NCBI RefSeq assembly: GCF_000348985.1
Contig: NC_035927.1
Span: 310,001-374,000, forward strand
Direction of reading: 5' to 3'
Source of the DNA: Huiozyma naganishii CBS 8797
Lineage: Eukaryota; Ascomycota; Saccharomycetes; Saccharomycetales; Saccharomycetaceae
DNA length: 64,000 nucleotides
The position numbers and the translations under genes are program-made. A model generated the notes under the pieces. That model ran no database searches. It was not told the origin of the DNA and saw nothing but the letters and a program-made list of their open reading frames with translations. Below, in pieces: positions 1 to 10,406 of this stretch. Position 1 is the first letter of the stretch; every line of letters starts with the position of its first letter.

Positions 1-778
1 TGAAATCTATCAGACTGATTAGTCCATTATCCTCTCTGCGGATGGGAAGTGTCGCTAGTCTGTTCAAAAAGTACTGTCTAAGATTTGCATCCTGCACAGT
101 TTGTGTTAATAGAGAGTACATAACAAACAGTGCGTATGTCTCTTGCTTGTCCTCAAGATTTGATATTCTGGTCTCCATTGATACAGGGTTATCCTCATGG
201 AAATATAAAACAGTTGCCGCCAAATACAAGTTTGTGAATAATGACCCCTTTAAAATTGTTGATTTCAAATACGAGTTCTCCGTTGTTAGCAGTATGTTGC
301 TCAAAGTATCGACCACACTTGACAATGTACTGTTTTCCAGGGTGTGAGAAGGTGGAATAGCATACCTCGAATCATTTTTTTTGAAATTACTCAGTCTCCG
401 TGACTCAAACGGTATCCGCATTGTTTGGGGAACATTGGCATCTATTCCATGTACGATAATCAGATTGATTAGTAGAGCTAGGTATTTCATATCGTGGAGC
501 GAAATGGGCAATAAATCGCTTTTCTGTTTCTGTAATGCTACTTCATTCTTCGCGAGCAACTGATTTAAGGTCACCACATATGTGAGTATCTGGTTAACAA
601 AAGCAGCGTTATCCGCATACCCAAGATATTCGTATAGCGACTGTTGCGAGTCTGCTTGATCGTATGCGCACACCTTATTTAATAATTCACCATCAATATC
701 TTGGAAGAAACGATCTAGAGGTGTGTCCTGTATGAATTCGGGTTTCTCATTCCATAACTTCTTTGCGGTCTCCCCCAT
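1..778 (-). CDS. RTP1: RTP1 homologue (RNA polymerase II nuclear import factor), 3' end cut by window
   Basis: The minus strand is open from the ATG at 776-778 to the window edge, giving about 259 N-terminal residues of a longer protein (about 980 residues in S. cerevisiae). The text is helical and leucine-rich, as expected for the HEAT-like Rtp1/TANGO6 family, with no signal peptide or obvious catalytic motif. Rtp1 helps assemble RNA polymerase II subunits and carry them into the nucleus. The call rests mainly on position: in S. cerevisiae YMR184W (ADD37) is directly upstream of YMR185W (RTP1) on the same strand, and the same pair and orientation are seen here. The frame stays open for about 30 codons upstream of the ATG but holds no earlier ATG. 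A PAC-like element lies about 50 bp upstream. The family assignment is inference from synteny plus general protein character. Confidence 0.72.
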   Translation of the reverse strand, partial: MGETAKKLWNEKPEFIQDTPLDRFFQDIDGELLNKVCAYDQADSQQSLYEYLGYADNAAFVNQILTYVVTLNQLLAKNEVALQKQKSDLLPISLHDMKYLALLINLIIVHGIDANVPQTMRIPFESRRLSNFKKNDSRYAIPPSHTLENSTLSSVVDTLSNILLTTENSYLKSTILKGSLFTNLYLAATVLYFHEDNPVSMETRISNLEDKQETYALFVMYSLLTQTVQDANLRQYFLNRLATLPIRREDNGLISLIDF

Positions 779-828
779 TAGTCGGCAAAGCGAATCCCCC
801 TCTCCCCGTCTGGTACTGGCGTCGTCTT

Positions 829-909
829 GCTCATCGCATAGCGCAGGCTTAAAAAAACGACTTCTTTGCCTCACTTAATTCAAATTCTTTTTCTTCACTT
901 AAATTTTTC
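829..909 (-). promoter_or_regulatory. PAC-like and RRPE-like elements upstream of RTP1
   Basis: Positions 829-837 read GCTCATCGC, the reverse complement of the PAC core GCGATGAGC. Positions 901-909 read AAATTTTTC, the reverse complement of the RRPE-like GAAAAATTT. Both lie within 135 bp of the RTP1 start, in the orientation and PAC-proximal order typical of ribosome-biogenesis promoters in yeasts. Seen directly as motifs; function is inferred. The rest of the interval 779-1081 is AT-rich with no other gene. Confidence 0.45.
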
Positions 910-1081
910 TAAAGTTAGTATATCAAGCAAGATCTTGGAGAAAGTCCCAAGCGCGCAAGTGTGTCATTTATTCCCATTATCCGTGATTTTTATTCCATAT
1001 ATACGACGGAACCCCTTTAAAAAGTTGTTGTGGTACTTTACGTATGATTAAATAGTTGTGATTTATTGATGCAGCGGTAGA

Positions 1082-1657
1082 TTAGTTTTGGACATTTTCG
1101 AAGATCTTCAAAAAGGCAGGACACCAGTTACTTATTGTGATATCCGAGATCATCCATTTCCTTAAGAAATTTGCACCTTTCTCCTTATCCTCACTCAACT
1201 GGAAGAAGTGTGTTATTATCTGTCTTGTGAAATGAGCATTCAAGCTAGACTCTGCATTTTTGTCAACTTTATTCTTGTAAAAATAAAATTCTTTCTCACT
1301 TAAACTGGTGTCCATCTGACAAAATTCACGTATCTTTTCCAGTATATCATCCTTTGTGTAGACTTCCTCGGATGTAAATCCGTACTCCTTGGCTGTTATT
1401 ATAGCATTAACGGACTCCACTTTCCCGCTTATGTTTCTCTTTGCCTGTGGGGGAGGGATCACAGCTGGTAAGCAGACTTTCCTACAGGTCCCTGGAGCAG
1501 CAGCATTATCTATTAAATGATGTCGTCTAGCACCGAGTGTCTTTGCTCTAACTTTCTTGTTGTTGTAAAACAGGAAACTTGGGCAGTCGTTATAGCCCGG
1601 TATTTCATCTTCTTTGCAATTTTGGAAGCTCTTCAAAGAGCCAAGTTCTGCATTCAT
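1082..1657 (-). CDS. ADD37: ADD37 homologue (ER-associated degradation-linked protein)
   Basis: This is a 191-residue protein with a good ATG at 1655-1657; the S. cerevisiae protein has 198 residues. It is soluble and has no signal peptide or membrane segment. It has a basic, proline-containing middle near residues 60-80 and a helical C-terminal half. Add37 was named from a screen for defective degradation of alpha1-antitrypsin Z and has no known biochemical activity. The assignment rests on length and on the tandem arrangement with RTP1, as in YMR184W-YMR185W. I cannot point to a diagnostic motif, so identity is mainly syntenic. Upstream lies a very long intergenic region; in S. cerevisiae SSO2 would follow. 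Confidence 0.66.
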   Translation of the reverse strand: MNAELGSLKSFQNCKEDEIPGYNDCPSFLFYNNKKVRAKTLGARRHHLIDNAAAPGTCRKVCLPAVIPPPQAKRNISGKVESVNAIITAKEYGFTSEEVYTKDDILEKIREFCQMDTSLSEKEFYFYKNKVDKNAESSLNAHFTRQIITHFFQLSEDKEKGANFLRKWMISDITISNWCPAFLKIFENVQN

Positions 1658-2327
1658 TATGTTAGTTTAATATTTTTCTTTGAGGGTAGTTTACCTTTGT
1701 AGTTGGTAGTGTAGAGAAGATATTTTACTCTTGATTTTCCGAACGGACACGTATATATAAATCTATATATAAATCTCAGTTCCTACGATCTGTTGCGGAG
1801 GACGGCGTTGAGAGGAAGAAAAAAGAGACGTCAAAGAACTGCTGCAAGAGAAAATATCTATATATATACCCACGGACAAAAACCTCTTTGATAAGCCGTT
1901 ATTTTTTAATGCGTCACTGGGAGGTAAGCTGTTCCTCAACCGTGGCACTCTCTCGTTTATTTGTTTTCCCGCGAGATCCAGCCGATATAACTTCAAGCCT
2001 GATGGAGAATTATTTTCCCTTTTCGGCTCTGCAGTATTTTTGTTGCTCTTCTATTTTCTCTCTCAAAAACAATTCCATGTCCCACAGAAACCGCGCAGAG
2101 CGGACGCAAAAAGAGAAGAAAAAAAAAAAGCAAAAATGCAGGAGACGAGAACTCGGTGTATTGTTGACTTTCCAAGAAGAATCAGTTTTCCGGTAATAGG
2201 GAGGTGTTAGGCAGCGGGAAGAGCTCCCGGAGGAAGCTGCGCATACGCGGAAACATTCAGCCTCCGAACAGGCGTGCTGCGGTTTATACAGAGGGTCTTA
2301 TTTAAGGGGGTCGCAGGACAATTCTAC

Positions 2328-2366
2328 AAAGCAACGGTTGCCTGCCGGTGACGCCGTTGCTTTTTT
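2328..2366 (+). repeat. 10-bp inverted repeat followed by a T6 run
   Basis: AAAGCAACGG at 2328-2337 is matched exactly by CCGTTGCTTT at 2354-2363, leaving a 16-nt GC-rich loop, and the right arm runs into TTTTTT (2361-2366). The layout resembles the end of a small structured RNA or an RNA polymerase III stop. However, I find no A box, B box or snoRNA boxes upstream, so no RNA gene is called. Confidence 0.4.
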
Positions 2367-2557
2367 GGGATTAGCAGCAGAACACGGTCGATAAAATATC
2401 TCTTGCATGTGAAGAAAAACATGAGCCGTGTGCAAATCGGATGTTTTGTATCTCTCTTTTTGTGCGCGAAAATCCCCTGTTTGTTGGGAGTATCCCGCGG
2501 AATGCTTGAAACACTTTTATCTTGTATCTTTCCCTCAACAATGTATCCAAGATCCTT

Positions 2558-2591
2558 GGTTTGTTTGTTTATTTGTTTGTTTGTTTTTTTC
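2558..2591. repeat. TTTG-rich microsatellite
   Basis: A run of TTTG units with one TTTA interruption, ending in a T tract, inside the gene desert. It accounts for the short asparagine/lysine/threonine-rich and phenylalanine/valine-rich open frames on both strands here, which I regard as non-coding. Confidence 0.75.
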
Positions 2592-5500
2592 CTCCCACTT
2601 CGACCCCGACCCCTTACTTTTCCTCCTACTATTGAAGAACGTGTGGGAACCCACACTCAAAGTATCAACTGATAGTACTGTAGCATTTTCTTCACGGGCA
2701 TGTTTGCACGTATGTGAATTTCTCGCAAAGGGGAAAAATAAAACCATAGAATACCACTCTCGCCCAATCACCTATGAGAGATCCAGTTCTGCCAATCTCT
2801 CATTCCAAACCAACAGACCCGCCCCCCCCTTTTTCCGCATTCGTTTCTGACTAAACGCGATACGAGCCGTATAGGGATATTTCGGTTTTTCCCAAATAGG
2901 AAGTTTTTTTGGTATCTACCGCATTATGGTTGTTTTTTTTGACCGTATATGGGCGAGTGGAATATGTGCGTGGTCCTCTGTATCCTCGTAGCCTCTAAGT
3001 ACTGGCCGTTTGTCCTGCGGGCAAGGTTTGCTCTCTTCTGTGAGATGATCTCGGCTTGCAGGTGGTAGGTGTGCGGTTGGAAAGCTGTGATAGGAGAGGG
3101 GGCAGGTATTCTTACTTTATATGTTTTTGAACTTCGGGGGGATTAACGTTCATACCAGCTGGTTACTTCCTCTGCAATATGCTTTGAAGAAATTATAATC
3201 CTTGGAGAGCTCCTGTTTTGTAATAAACTGGCTTGTTACACACAGCGATCCCTGCGGCAAGTAATGTATACTGCTCGTAGGGACGCATGGTCAAATAATT
3301 CTGGAGTTTAAAACAAGTGAAAATTTTCTCCACTGGATTTTGTCAAGACTTCACTCTTTGTTTGCCTTTTAAAGGATTTTCTTTACAGGAAAAAGCGGTA
3401 ATCTCTGTGGGGTCAGAGTCATTTCCATCATGTTTCATGTGTGGAACAGTGAGCTGTTCATTAATTATAAGGTGTGTGTCGTTATCTTTGCTTTATTGGC
3501 TGTTCTTTCCTCTTCTTAGTTGAGAGATTTGATCTAATTAGATTATTTGGAAAGACGTTCAATCAAATAATTCTTTTATAATGCGGAAATTCTAACATTG
3601 ATAGGGCCTCCCTAACATGACCATATTATAACACTATTACAGTACTACATTTCAAGTTAAAGGGGGTTGTGGTATTTGCTGGAAGCTAGGAATGATGCTG
3701 CACTACACATGTTTGAGGTGCGGCAGGGTCTTCCAGCACACGGTCACTGCCGAACGCCGGATTTCCAATATCCAACATTTATTCTCGCTTTTCTGTTTAT
3801 TTCAATTTTATAGTTTCTTACATTTTTGGTACAAATGGGTTTTATCAAATATAAATACTACTTGTTACACTTTAACTCATTTATAAATTGTAAGAGTCCC
3901 CAAGTATATCTGACTAGTCACCAGTACAAAAAGGCGTAATTAATAGGTGAACTACTATAATTACTTAAACATTAACCTACACTACATAGCTTGTAACCAG
4001 TCTGACCTCGGTCCGAGTCTTACGCTAAAATTATGGAACTCGCCTTGGAAATGGACACATGACTTGCTACCCCCTCAAATATAGTACTGTAAACTATTAG
4101 AAGCTCGAGGGGGGAGGACAAAGTTCTGGAGATGCGGAGGGCCATATTATTCTGAGAGTATATTAGCCGCAAGGTATCAGCACCGACATCTTTCAAGACC
4201 GTTTTTAAATCCGAAGCCCACAAATTGACCAGTTTCAATCAAGCAGGTACAACTGATATAACTCGTATAATTATGTATACGGCGTAACTAAGAATATTAA
4301 AAAGTCCTCACACACTGTTCAGGCACCACCTACTTTAGTTTTTACAAAAAAAGAAAAAGAAAGAAAAAGTTAACAAATTAAACATTTGCCTTGAGGTAAG
4401 GAACGGAATGTTGAAGAAAAGAAAACCCATTATACTTTTTACTACAGGTCAACAGCATTTACATCTTTTTGACGGAGTCGAAATTTAGCAGCATGGCAAG
4501 GGCTACGTATCAGTTTAACAAGTAGTTTACTCAACGGAGGAGAAACGCGAACGGGTATGAACCGGGACAGAGATGAGTCTACCTTTCCCAAGCAACTCAC
4601 ATACATGGTTATTCAATGCTCAGCTCATTAAAGTGATGTTCCCACATTGAAATTTCTTTAAAAGAAGTACACTCATTCTCTAATCTGCGTATTCGATAAG
4701 AATTGAGACAATCAAGAGAGGAATGGTGAAGGCAAATACATTCTGCATTGGTCATATAGGAATGATCGGAGCTCAACGCCGCGAAGAACAGATCGTAATC
4801 AGCTCATCTAATCTTGTCATCAGCACCACCAAATACGTAATCCATTTCTCGTAGTATCGTAATTTTGATCAACATAAAGCACGAGCCTTGGATTTCTTGC
4901 CTCTGTACGATGAAATAATCAAGTGAAAGTTTAAAAGTATAACATTCTATTTGTTGTCCGCGGGCCGTTCTATTTTAAAAATACCGAAATTTTTCCGATT
5001 TTTCAAGTGTAAGAATTCTTTTCTCAAACTCTCAAAGAACGCTTAAAAAAAACCCCCTCCTTATACTTTTTTTCCAGTGATTATTTTGAACAAGTACAGC
5101 AACGGAACTCAGAATGGTGTGCACATCGGTATGAGCAAAAATTTAAGATTAGAGGTGTTAGTAATTGTTTGAATTACAAAACAGAGCGATTTTTTCCAAC
5201 ATTTGGAAAACGCGCATTGTTTGGTAATCCAGAAGGTGAAAGAACTGTGTGACAACTGCAAATCTGTAGAGATCCTTAATGCGCCCAGCAATGTTGTGGA
5301 AGGGGAAACAACATACCATCTCTTTAAACATCAATGAGCATTATCAAAGTAACTCCAACCAAATCTTCAACAACAACACCTGAACAATACCATTAGAAAT
5401 TTGAAGATTATCCAGTACGTTCTTTAAGACAAATTGTAGTGAATGCACAAAATAGTTGTGACATGAGGCAGATGCATTTGGTTGCACCGTTAGAGGACCG

Positions 5501-5745
5501 TTAACAGATGAAAGAAACATTACAGGTTGAGATAACATTCAATGCAGCAAGGAGAGTGAGGATCTATATTTGAACTCACTGGGCACAAAGTCACCACACG
5601 ACAACATTGTTGTCCCTGTCGTTAGTGTACCAGAGATCTCCAAAGCTGCAACATGGACCTGAAATAAGGGAACTCGGCAAAGACAGAAACTTTTGGTCCT
5701 ATATATTTTGAAATAGGAGTGCTGCCTTCATAGATCTCAGATGAT

Positions 5746-6054
5746 AAGAACAATTTATTTAATCGACTGAGACAGTGAAGAATTTTAATCGACATCAGGG
5801 CAAGAACATTGTTGTTAATCGACACCAGACAGGAACATTGTCTTTAATTAACATCAAACAGGAAACTTGTATTTAATGGGATGAGAGAGGAACGTTCTCT
5901 TCAACGGATATCAGGCAGAAATATTATTTTTAATCGGCTGACACAGGAACGTTGTATTTGATCAACCTGAAAAGGGATGCCGTCTTTAATCGTCCGATAC
6001 AGAAATATTCTTTTTGATCGACCAAGACAGGAACGTTCTACCTAACTGACATTC
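5746..6054. repeat. Degenerate tandem repeat, about 11 units of 28-29 nt
   Basis: Successive units can be aligned by eye on the plus strand. Each begins with a block like AGGAACRTTGT, followed by a T-rich block and TTAATCGAC, then an A/G/C-rich end. Units starting near 5746, 5773, 5802, 5830, 5859, 5887, 5916 and onward keep this order with many substitutions. The unit length is not a multiple of three and stops occur in all frames, so it is not a protein repeat. It looks like an old minisatellite or an array of degenerate binding sites. Confidence 0.6.
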
Positions 6055-9000
6055 CTCACTGAAAAAAAGAACAACAAAATGTTTCACACAGTGCAAGCTG
6101 ATCGTTTGCTTCATCATGATAGATTCATAGTGCTCTTTTTTAATCAAATCAACCTGCAGATGAACTCAGGCAAATACGAAACCATGCTGAAGGCTGAATT
6201 GGCAACGGAGAGATATCAAAACCTCATACCGGATTAATCCCTGATACAACAAATATCTTGCTATCACACTCGTAATTGTCCCGATGTAATTATTCTCTCC
6301 GTCTACACGTTTTTCTCAATATCTCATAAGATAGTGTTCAAAAAACCCCAGAAATCTCCAGAACCGCGTTCCCACAAACAGCCCAAATGGGGGAAAACCA
6401 CAGCAGTGACTGTCAGACTTCATAACAAGGGCACATAAATGTGGAGTCAAGGCTTAAAATCTGCCCAGATACCGAAGTATACTGCAACACAGCGCCCACA
6501 CTTTCAGAACTGTAAATTATCCTCTGTTATATCTGCCACCACAAACAAGTGAAAAAAACGTGATGGTAGCCTGGCGAGAGTATACGTTAACTAATCCGTC
6601 CAAATGGTATATTCTGTTGCCTGCCGCCTAAGGGTCCATATCACAAGGGAAACAACTTTTGGGTCTTGCACTGTTTGATCTGCTTCCTGCTATTAGTTGT
6701 TGCATATTTGAAGTTGCGATGTCAACAAGTTAGGGTGAGGCTATACCTTTCTTCAAAGGATAAGCTATTCACCTAACCAGCTTACAATAGTGTTTGTTGA
6801 TGAAATTTACACCTTTTGGTCTGCATTTGTTTTCAATTCGTTCTAAGTTGGATTCTGATAAAATATATGTTGCTGTTCTTCAAGTAAACATCGAGACTGG
6901 ATAATATTGTTGCTAGGCACCATGCCTAAACGTATTTTGAAATCAAAATAGTCCATCATGAAGTAGCAAATACGCTGGTGCTCTCTCTTACCAGTTGAAG
7001 AATACAGAAAGAAAATATTTATGCGTTCGATTCGTTATAAAAGATGGCTGTTGCATTGCGTCAAATATTCAATACCTTTCCAAATGTTTACCGAATCATC
7101 GGATTATTGAAATGTGAAGCGGTTGGTGAAGTAAGTGAATGAATGTCCATAAGTATAAACTGAACTATGAGAAACAAGTTCTGGGTGCCAAGTTAAGAAG
7201 CAAGAAAAGACTTCAAAATAGTGTTTTTTTTGCATTTTTTTACCCTCCTAAGGTGCCTACCGTGACTGTAGAGTGGGTCACTACCAGAGAAAACGGATGC
7301 ATTTTCCTCCGGCAATACTAGCCTTCATCCAAGAGTCTTTGTGATCGAGTAACGTATTGATGATAATTATCCTTTTTTCCATTCAAATTATCTACAATAG
7401 TGAGAAATCGTTACGTTTTGATGGTGTTCACAACGCACCACAAGAGGAGTAAAGAGCGAGAAAGAAATGCCACTGTTGTTACGCCGTTCCAAACACTTTC
7501 TTTTCTTTCTTCTGGTTCTTGGTATCCGCGATCATGCGAGTAAGAATAAAATTTGCGCTTTTTGTACAAAGGGTGTACGAGTGGGTCACAATTGCGTCTG
7601 AACAATGAAAACATTCACTGCTCAGCTACTCTCCCACCTCGGGAAATTTCCATACGGGGGTTTCACTGAAGCTGGATAGTCAAAGTGGAATATTTGTCAC
7701 TGTTCGCTGAACCTACTGTACAGCAGTAGGAAAAAGTGAAAAAAAAGGAAAAAAAAGAAACAACGCAATAGGCCGAAAAATGGCCCTCACATATATCTTA
7801 TTTGAGGTTAACTCAGACGTATGTTACGGTGGAACTAATTTGGTAAGAGTAAAGACCCTATTATCGCTTTTCTCCGACATTCTGCTGCTTTATTTTCCAT
7901 TTTCCAGACTTTACTCTTAATGTAGCTTGTTGACGCCACCAATGGTCAAACCCACTTATTATGAGCACATATTGCACGACCAATTGCGGAAAGTATAGGA
8001 AATGGACCATTCGAGACCACGAGGGACTTCTGGCAGGAACGTAGGCTTGCTTACGTCAGAAATCGCTAACAACGTGGTTCGATCACATGCCTCAATTGTC
8101 TTCAATTTGCAGGGATAGTTTACAGTTTAAGGTTGGTGGACAAACCTAGTACGAAATCAGTCCACCATTTTCTTAATCGGTCTCCTCACGCGGTGTCTCC
8201 TTGAAACTACAACTGGCGACTACTTCTCCCTTTTCAGCAGGGGTTGCCAATAAACTTACTAGCATTGACCTTCCCAGTGGTTACCGGGCTGATGAATACT
8301 CTGAATCGACAAAGATAATTGGATGGATAACAACTCAAGCGAAAAAAAGAAAGGAAATTAAAGAACGTAAGCCAAGGAAGGCAAATTCATAAGATGTGAC
8401 GTGAATCGGAAAGGTACCCTTGACTAGGAAAACTTGAAAAGCCTAGTTCGAGAGATGTGACTGTCATGGTGTGCCATGTGCTCTACGAGAAATATTACAA
8501 CAACCAAGTTCCGCTAGTCCTCCACTTTCTATTTCGTTGAGTAAGAAAGGTGTACAGACCTTTCAGTACAAGTGATATTGTGGCTTGTTCCAGTACCTCA
8601 TATTATTAATAGGCGGCTTATCGGACATTGAACGGTACTACGTGCAACGTCACAGGAGGTTTCGGAGAAAGGGATATATGGCTCAGAGTTGTATGTGTCG
8701 GGCGTTACCCCTTACCAAGAGGACTCCACTCAAGCGGGAACGGCAAAATCACGTATCCTGACAAACCGCGACAGGAGAACTCAACTTCCCACGGTTGACT
8801 GAGAAAGCTTAATGTTTAGATGCACTTTTACGGCTGTTTTTCATTTGGACTGTAACAAGTTCTATTGTCTTTGAGGAGAGTATTTTCTTGTCTTTTTTCT
8901 AGTTCTATTTTTAGTTTTGTTTTTTTCATTGTTTCGCATCCCTCGGCCTTTTTCATGGTGAATTTTTTTTCTTCCCAGGAGAATTTTGCGTTCCCCAAAG

Positions 9001-9066
9001 ACATTCTAACTGGGATCCCATGGTATTAATTAAGTGGAAAGCAAAGACCGATTGTTCCATTTGTGC

Positions 9067-9120
9067 GGGGAAGGGAGGGAGGGAGAAAGGAGGGAGGGAG
9101 GGAGGAGTGGGGGGGGGGGG
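9067..9120 (+). repeat. G-rich purine tract, G-quadruplex candidate
   Basis: Fifty-four nucleotides that are all purine except for one T, containing many separate GGG runs one to four bases apart and ending in a G12 run. This satisfies the usual four-G-run quadruplex pattern several times over. A second, weaker purine block follows at about 9185-9230. It lies about 1.3 kb upstream of RGM1/USV1. Confidence 0.7.
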
Positions 9121-9768
9121 TAGTAATGAGTACGACATGCTTAATCTCTCCTTTTCGTGACTACAACATGGGGACAGGGGCCGAAAGGAAGGGGGGGAGG
9201 TTAGGAAAGGAGAAATAGAGGAGAGGCAGACAGGCAGTAAATTTTTCCATTTGTATTGTTTTGGATTGGTACCGAATCTATTGTTATCCGAATCGGGAAA
9301 TCCTAGGAGAACATAACTGGAATTGTGTCCTCCATTCCAATTTCGTATGGGCTAGACTGTGCCTTTTTTGCTTTTTCTCTCCACGCGATTTCTCAGTACC
9401 CGCTTTTTTTTGCTTCATTTATTTTTTTTCCTTCTCTCCTTCTACTCTACTGGTTACACTGAAAACACCGTAGCAAAACTTAGGAGCGTTACGTAATACA
9501 TTTTTGTGCATCTTGAATCTGTAGGCAGAACCCTCTGTACAAGCGGTTACAGGCAACGTTTCTCGAGAAACGATATTTTCTCCCTCCCTCTTGCGTATTG
9601 TTCCGTGGGGCCTTCCTTTATTGTATATCTTTCTCATACAAAAATTCTTGCTCGAAGATCAACGTCAAGTGAGAATTGACAAGAAAAGTCCTCGCACAGA
9701 AACCTAGTTTATGCAATGTTTACTCCTCCCCCCTTGTATTTCTCTGCCACCCACAAACATACTTGCTG

Positions 9769-9861
9769 TTTTTTTTTCCCTTTCTTCCTTTCCTTCCTTC
9801 CTTTCTTCCTTTCTTCTCTGTCTCTTTTGTTTTTTTTTCTTTTTCCTTTTTCTTTTTTTTC
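9769..9861 (+). repeat. Polypyrimidine (T/C) tract
   Basis: About 90 nt of almost pure T and C, made of TTCC and TTTC units with T8-T9 runs; a shorter T-rich block lies at 10131-10190. In yeasts such poly(dA:dT)-like stretches commonly keep promoters free of nucleosomes, and these precede RGM1/USV1 by 0.2-0.6 kb. The regulatory role is inferred. Confidence 0.6.
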
Positions 9862-10235
9862 GAGTATATGATAACAAATATACTTATGAGAACTGTCATA
9901 TATCTAGCGAACATTTGCGAAAGTTCGGTTCCATATTTTTTTTTTGTACTTCTTTCCTCCGTACTCCAGTAGATTACATAAGTTATTACATACTCACACA
10001 TCCTTAACGTCACATCTAATCACATAACACATACATTGGGGTTCTTTAATCAAGGAAGATAAAACTAATATATACTCGATCCGACATTATTTTCAAAGAA
10101 CTTGAGCTAGTCGTACTCTATAGACTAAGCCTTTTTTTTTTTCCTTCCTTTTTTTCCCAACGAATATATTCTTTTACTTTTCTTTTTTTCTAGACCCTCC
10201 CTACTCCCTTCCTCTTCTGTCAGGGTTCACGGGTA

Positions 10236-10256
10236 AAAACAACAACAACAACAACA
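10236..10256 (+). repeat. CAA trinucleotide run in the RGM1/USV1 leader region
   Basis: Six to seven CAA/ACA units about 150 bp before the RGM1/USV1 start codon. CA-rich, unstructured leaders are common just before yeast genes. Confidence 0.55.
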
Positions 10257-10406
10257 TTCAAACCTCCAGGCCTATTTTTTGAAATTAGACATAAAGCAAT
10301 TCACTCTAGCAAGGATAGACACAACCATTACTATCAAAATAAAGTACCACGCATACACGCATTTAGTTGTTCCTGGTAGGAGACTCCCTTCATTTTTTGT
10401 TTGATC

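Larger units (their letters stand above)
1658..10406. other. 8.7 kb gene desert between ADD37 and RGM1/USV1
   Basis: No convincing protein gene, tRNA or transposon is visible. Open frames are all short (110 codons or fewer) and scattered over both strands. Four of 60-72 codons cluster on the minus strand at 4020-5825, but none resembles a family I know. Local contents are a hairpin at 2328-2363, a TTTG-rich run at 2558-2591, a decayed 28-nt tandem repeat at 5746-6054, a G-rich purine block at 9067-9120 and long pyrimidine tracts at 9769-9861 and 10131-10190. In the duplicated S. cerevisiae regions this slot holds SSO2 on one track and FAS2 plus SSO1 on the other. The region may be an extended regulatory zone for RGM1/USV1, decayed coding sequence, or a site of non-coding transcription; the sequence does not decide. 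Confidence 0.7.

Noticed and set aside
1727..1750. TTGATTTTCCGAACGG resembling centromere CDEIII
   Set aside because: No adjacent 80-bp AT-rich CDEII or CDEI, and the locus is far from centromeres on the ancestral map.
8070..8095. GGTTCGATCAC, a possible tRNA B box in the gene desert
   Set aside because: The T-arm does not pair fully and no A box or acceptor stem can be built around it.
9676..10013. Frames of about 98 codons on both strands over the T/C tract
   Set aside because: Phe/Ser-rich and Lys/Glu-rich readings of a homopyrimidine tract; not genes.
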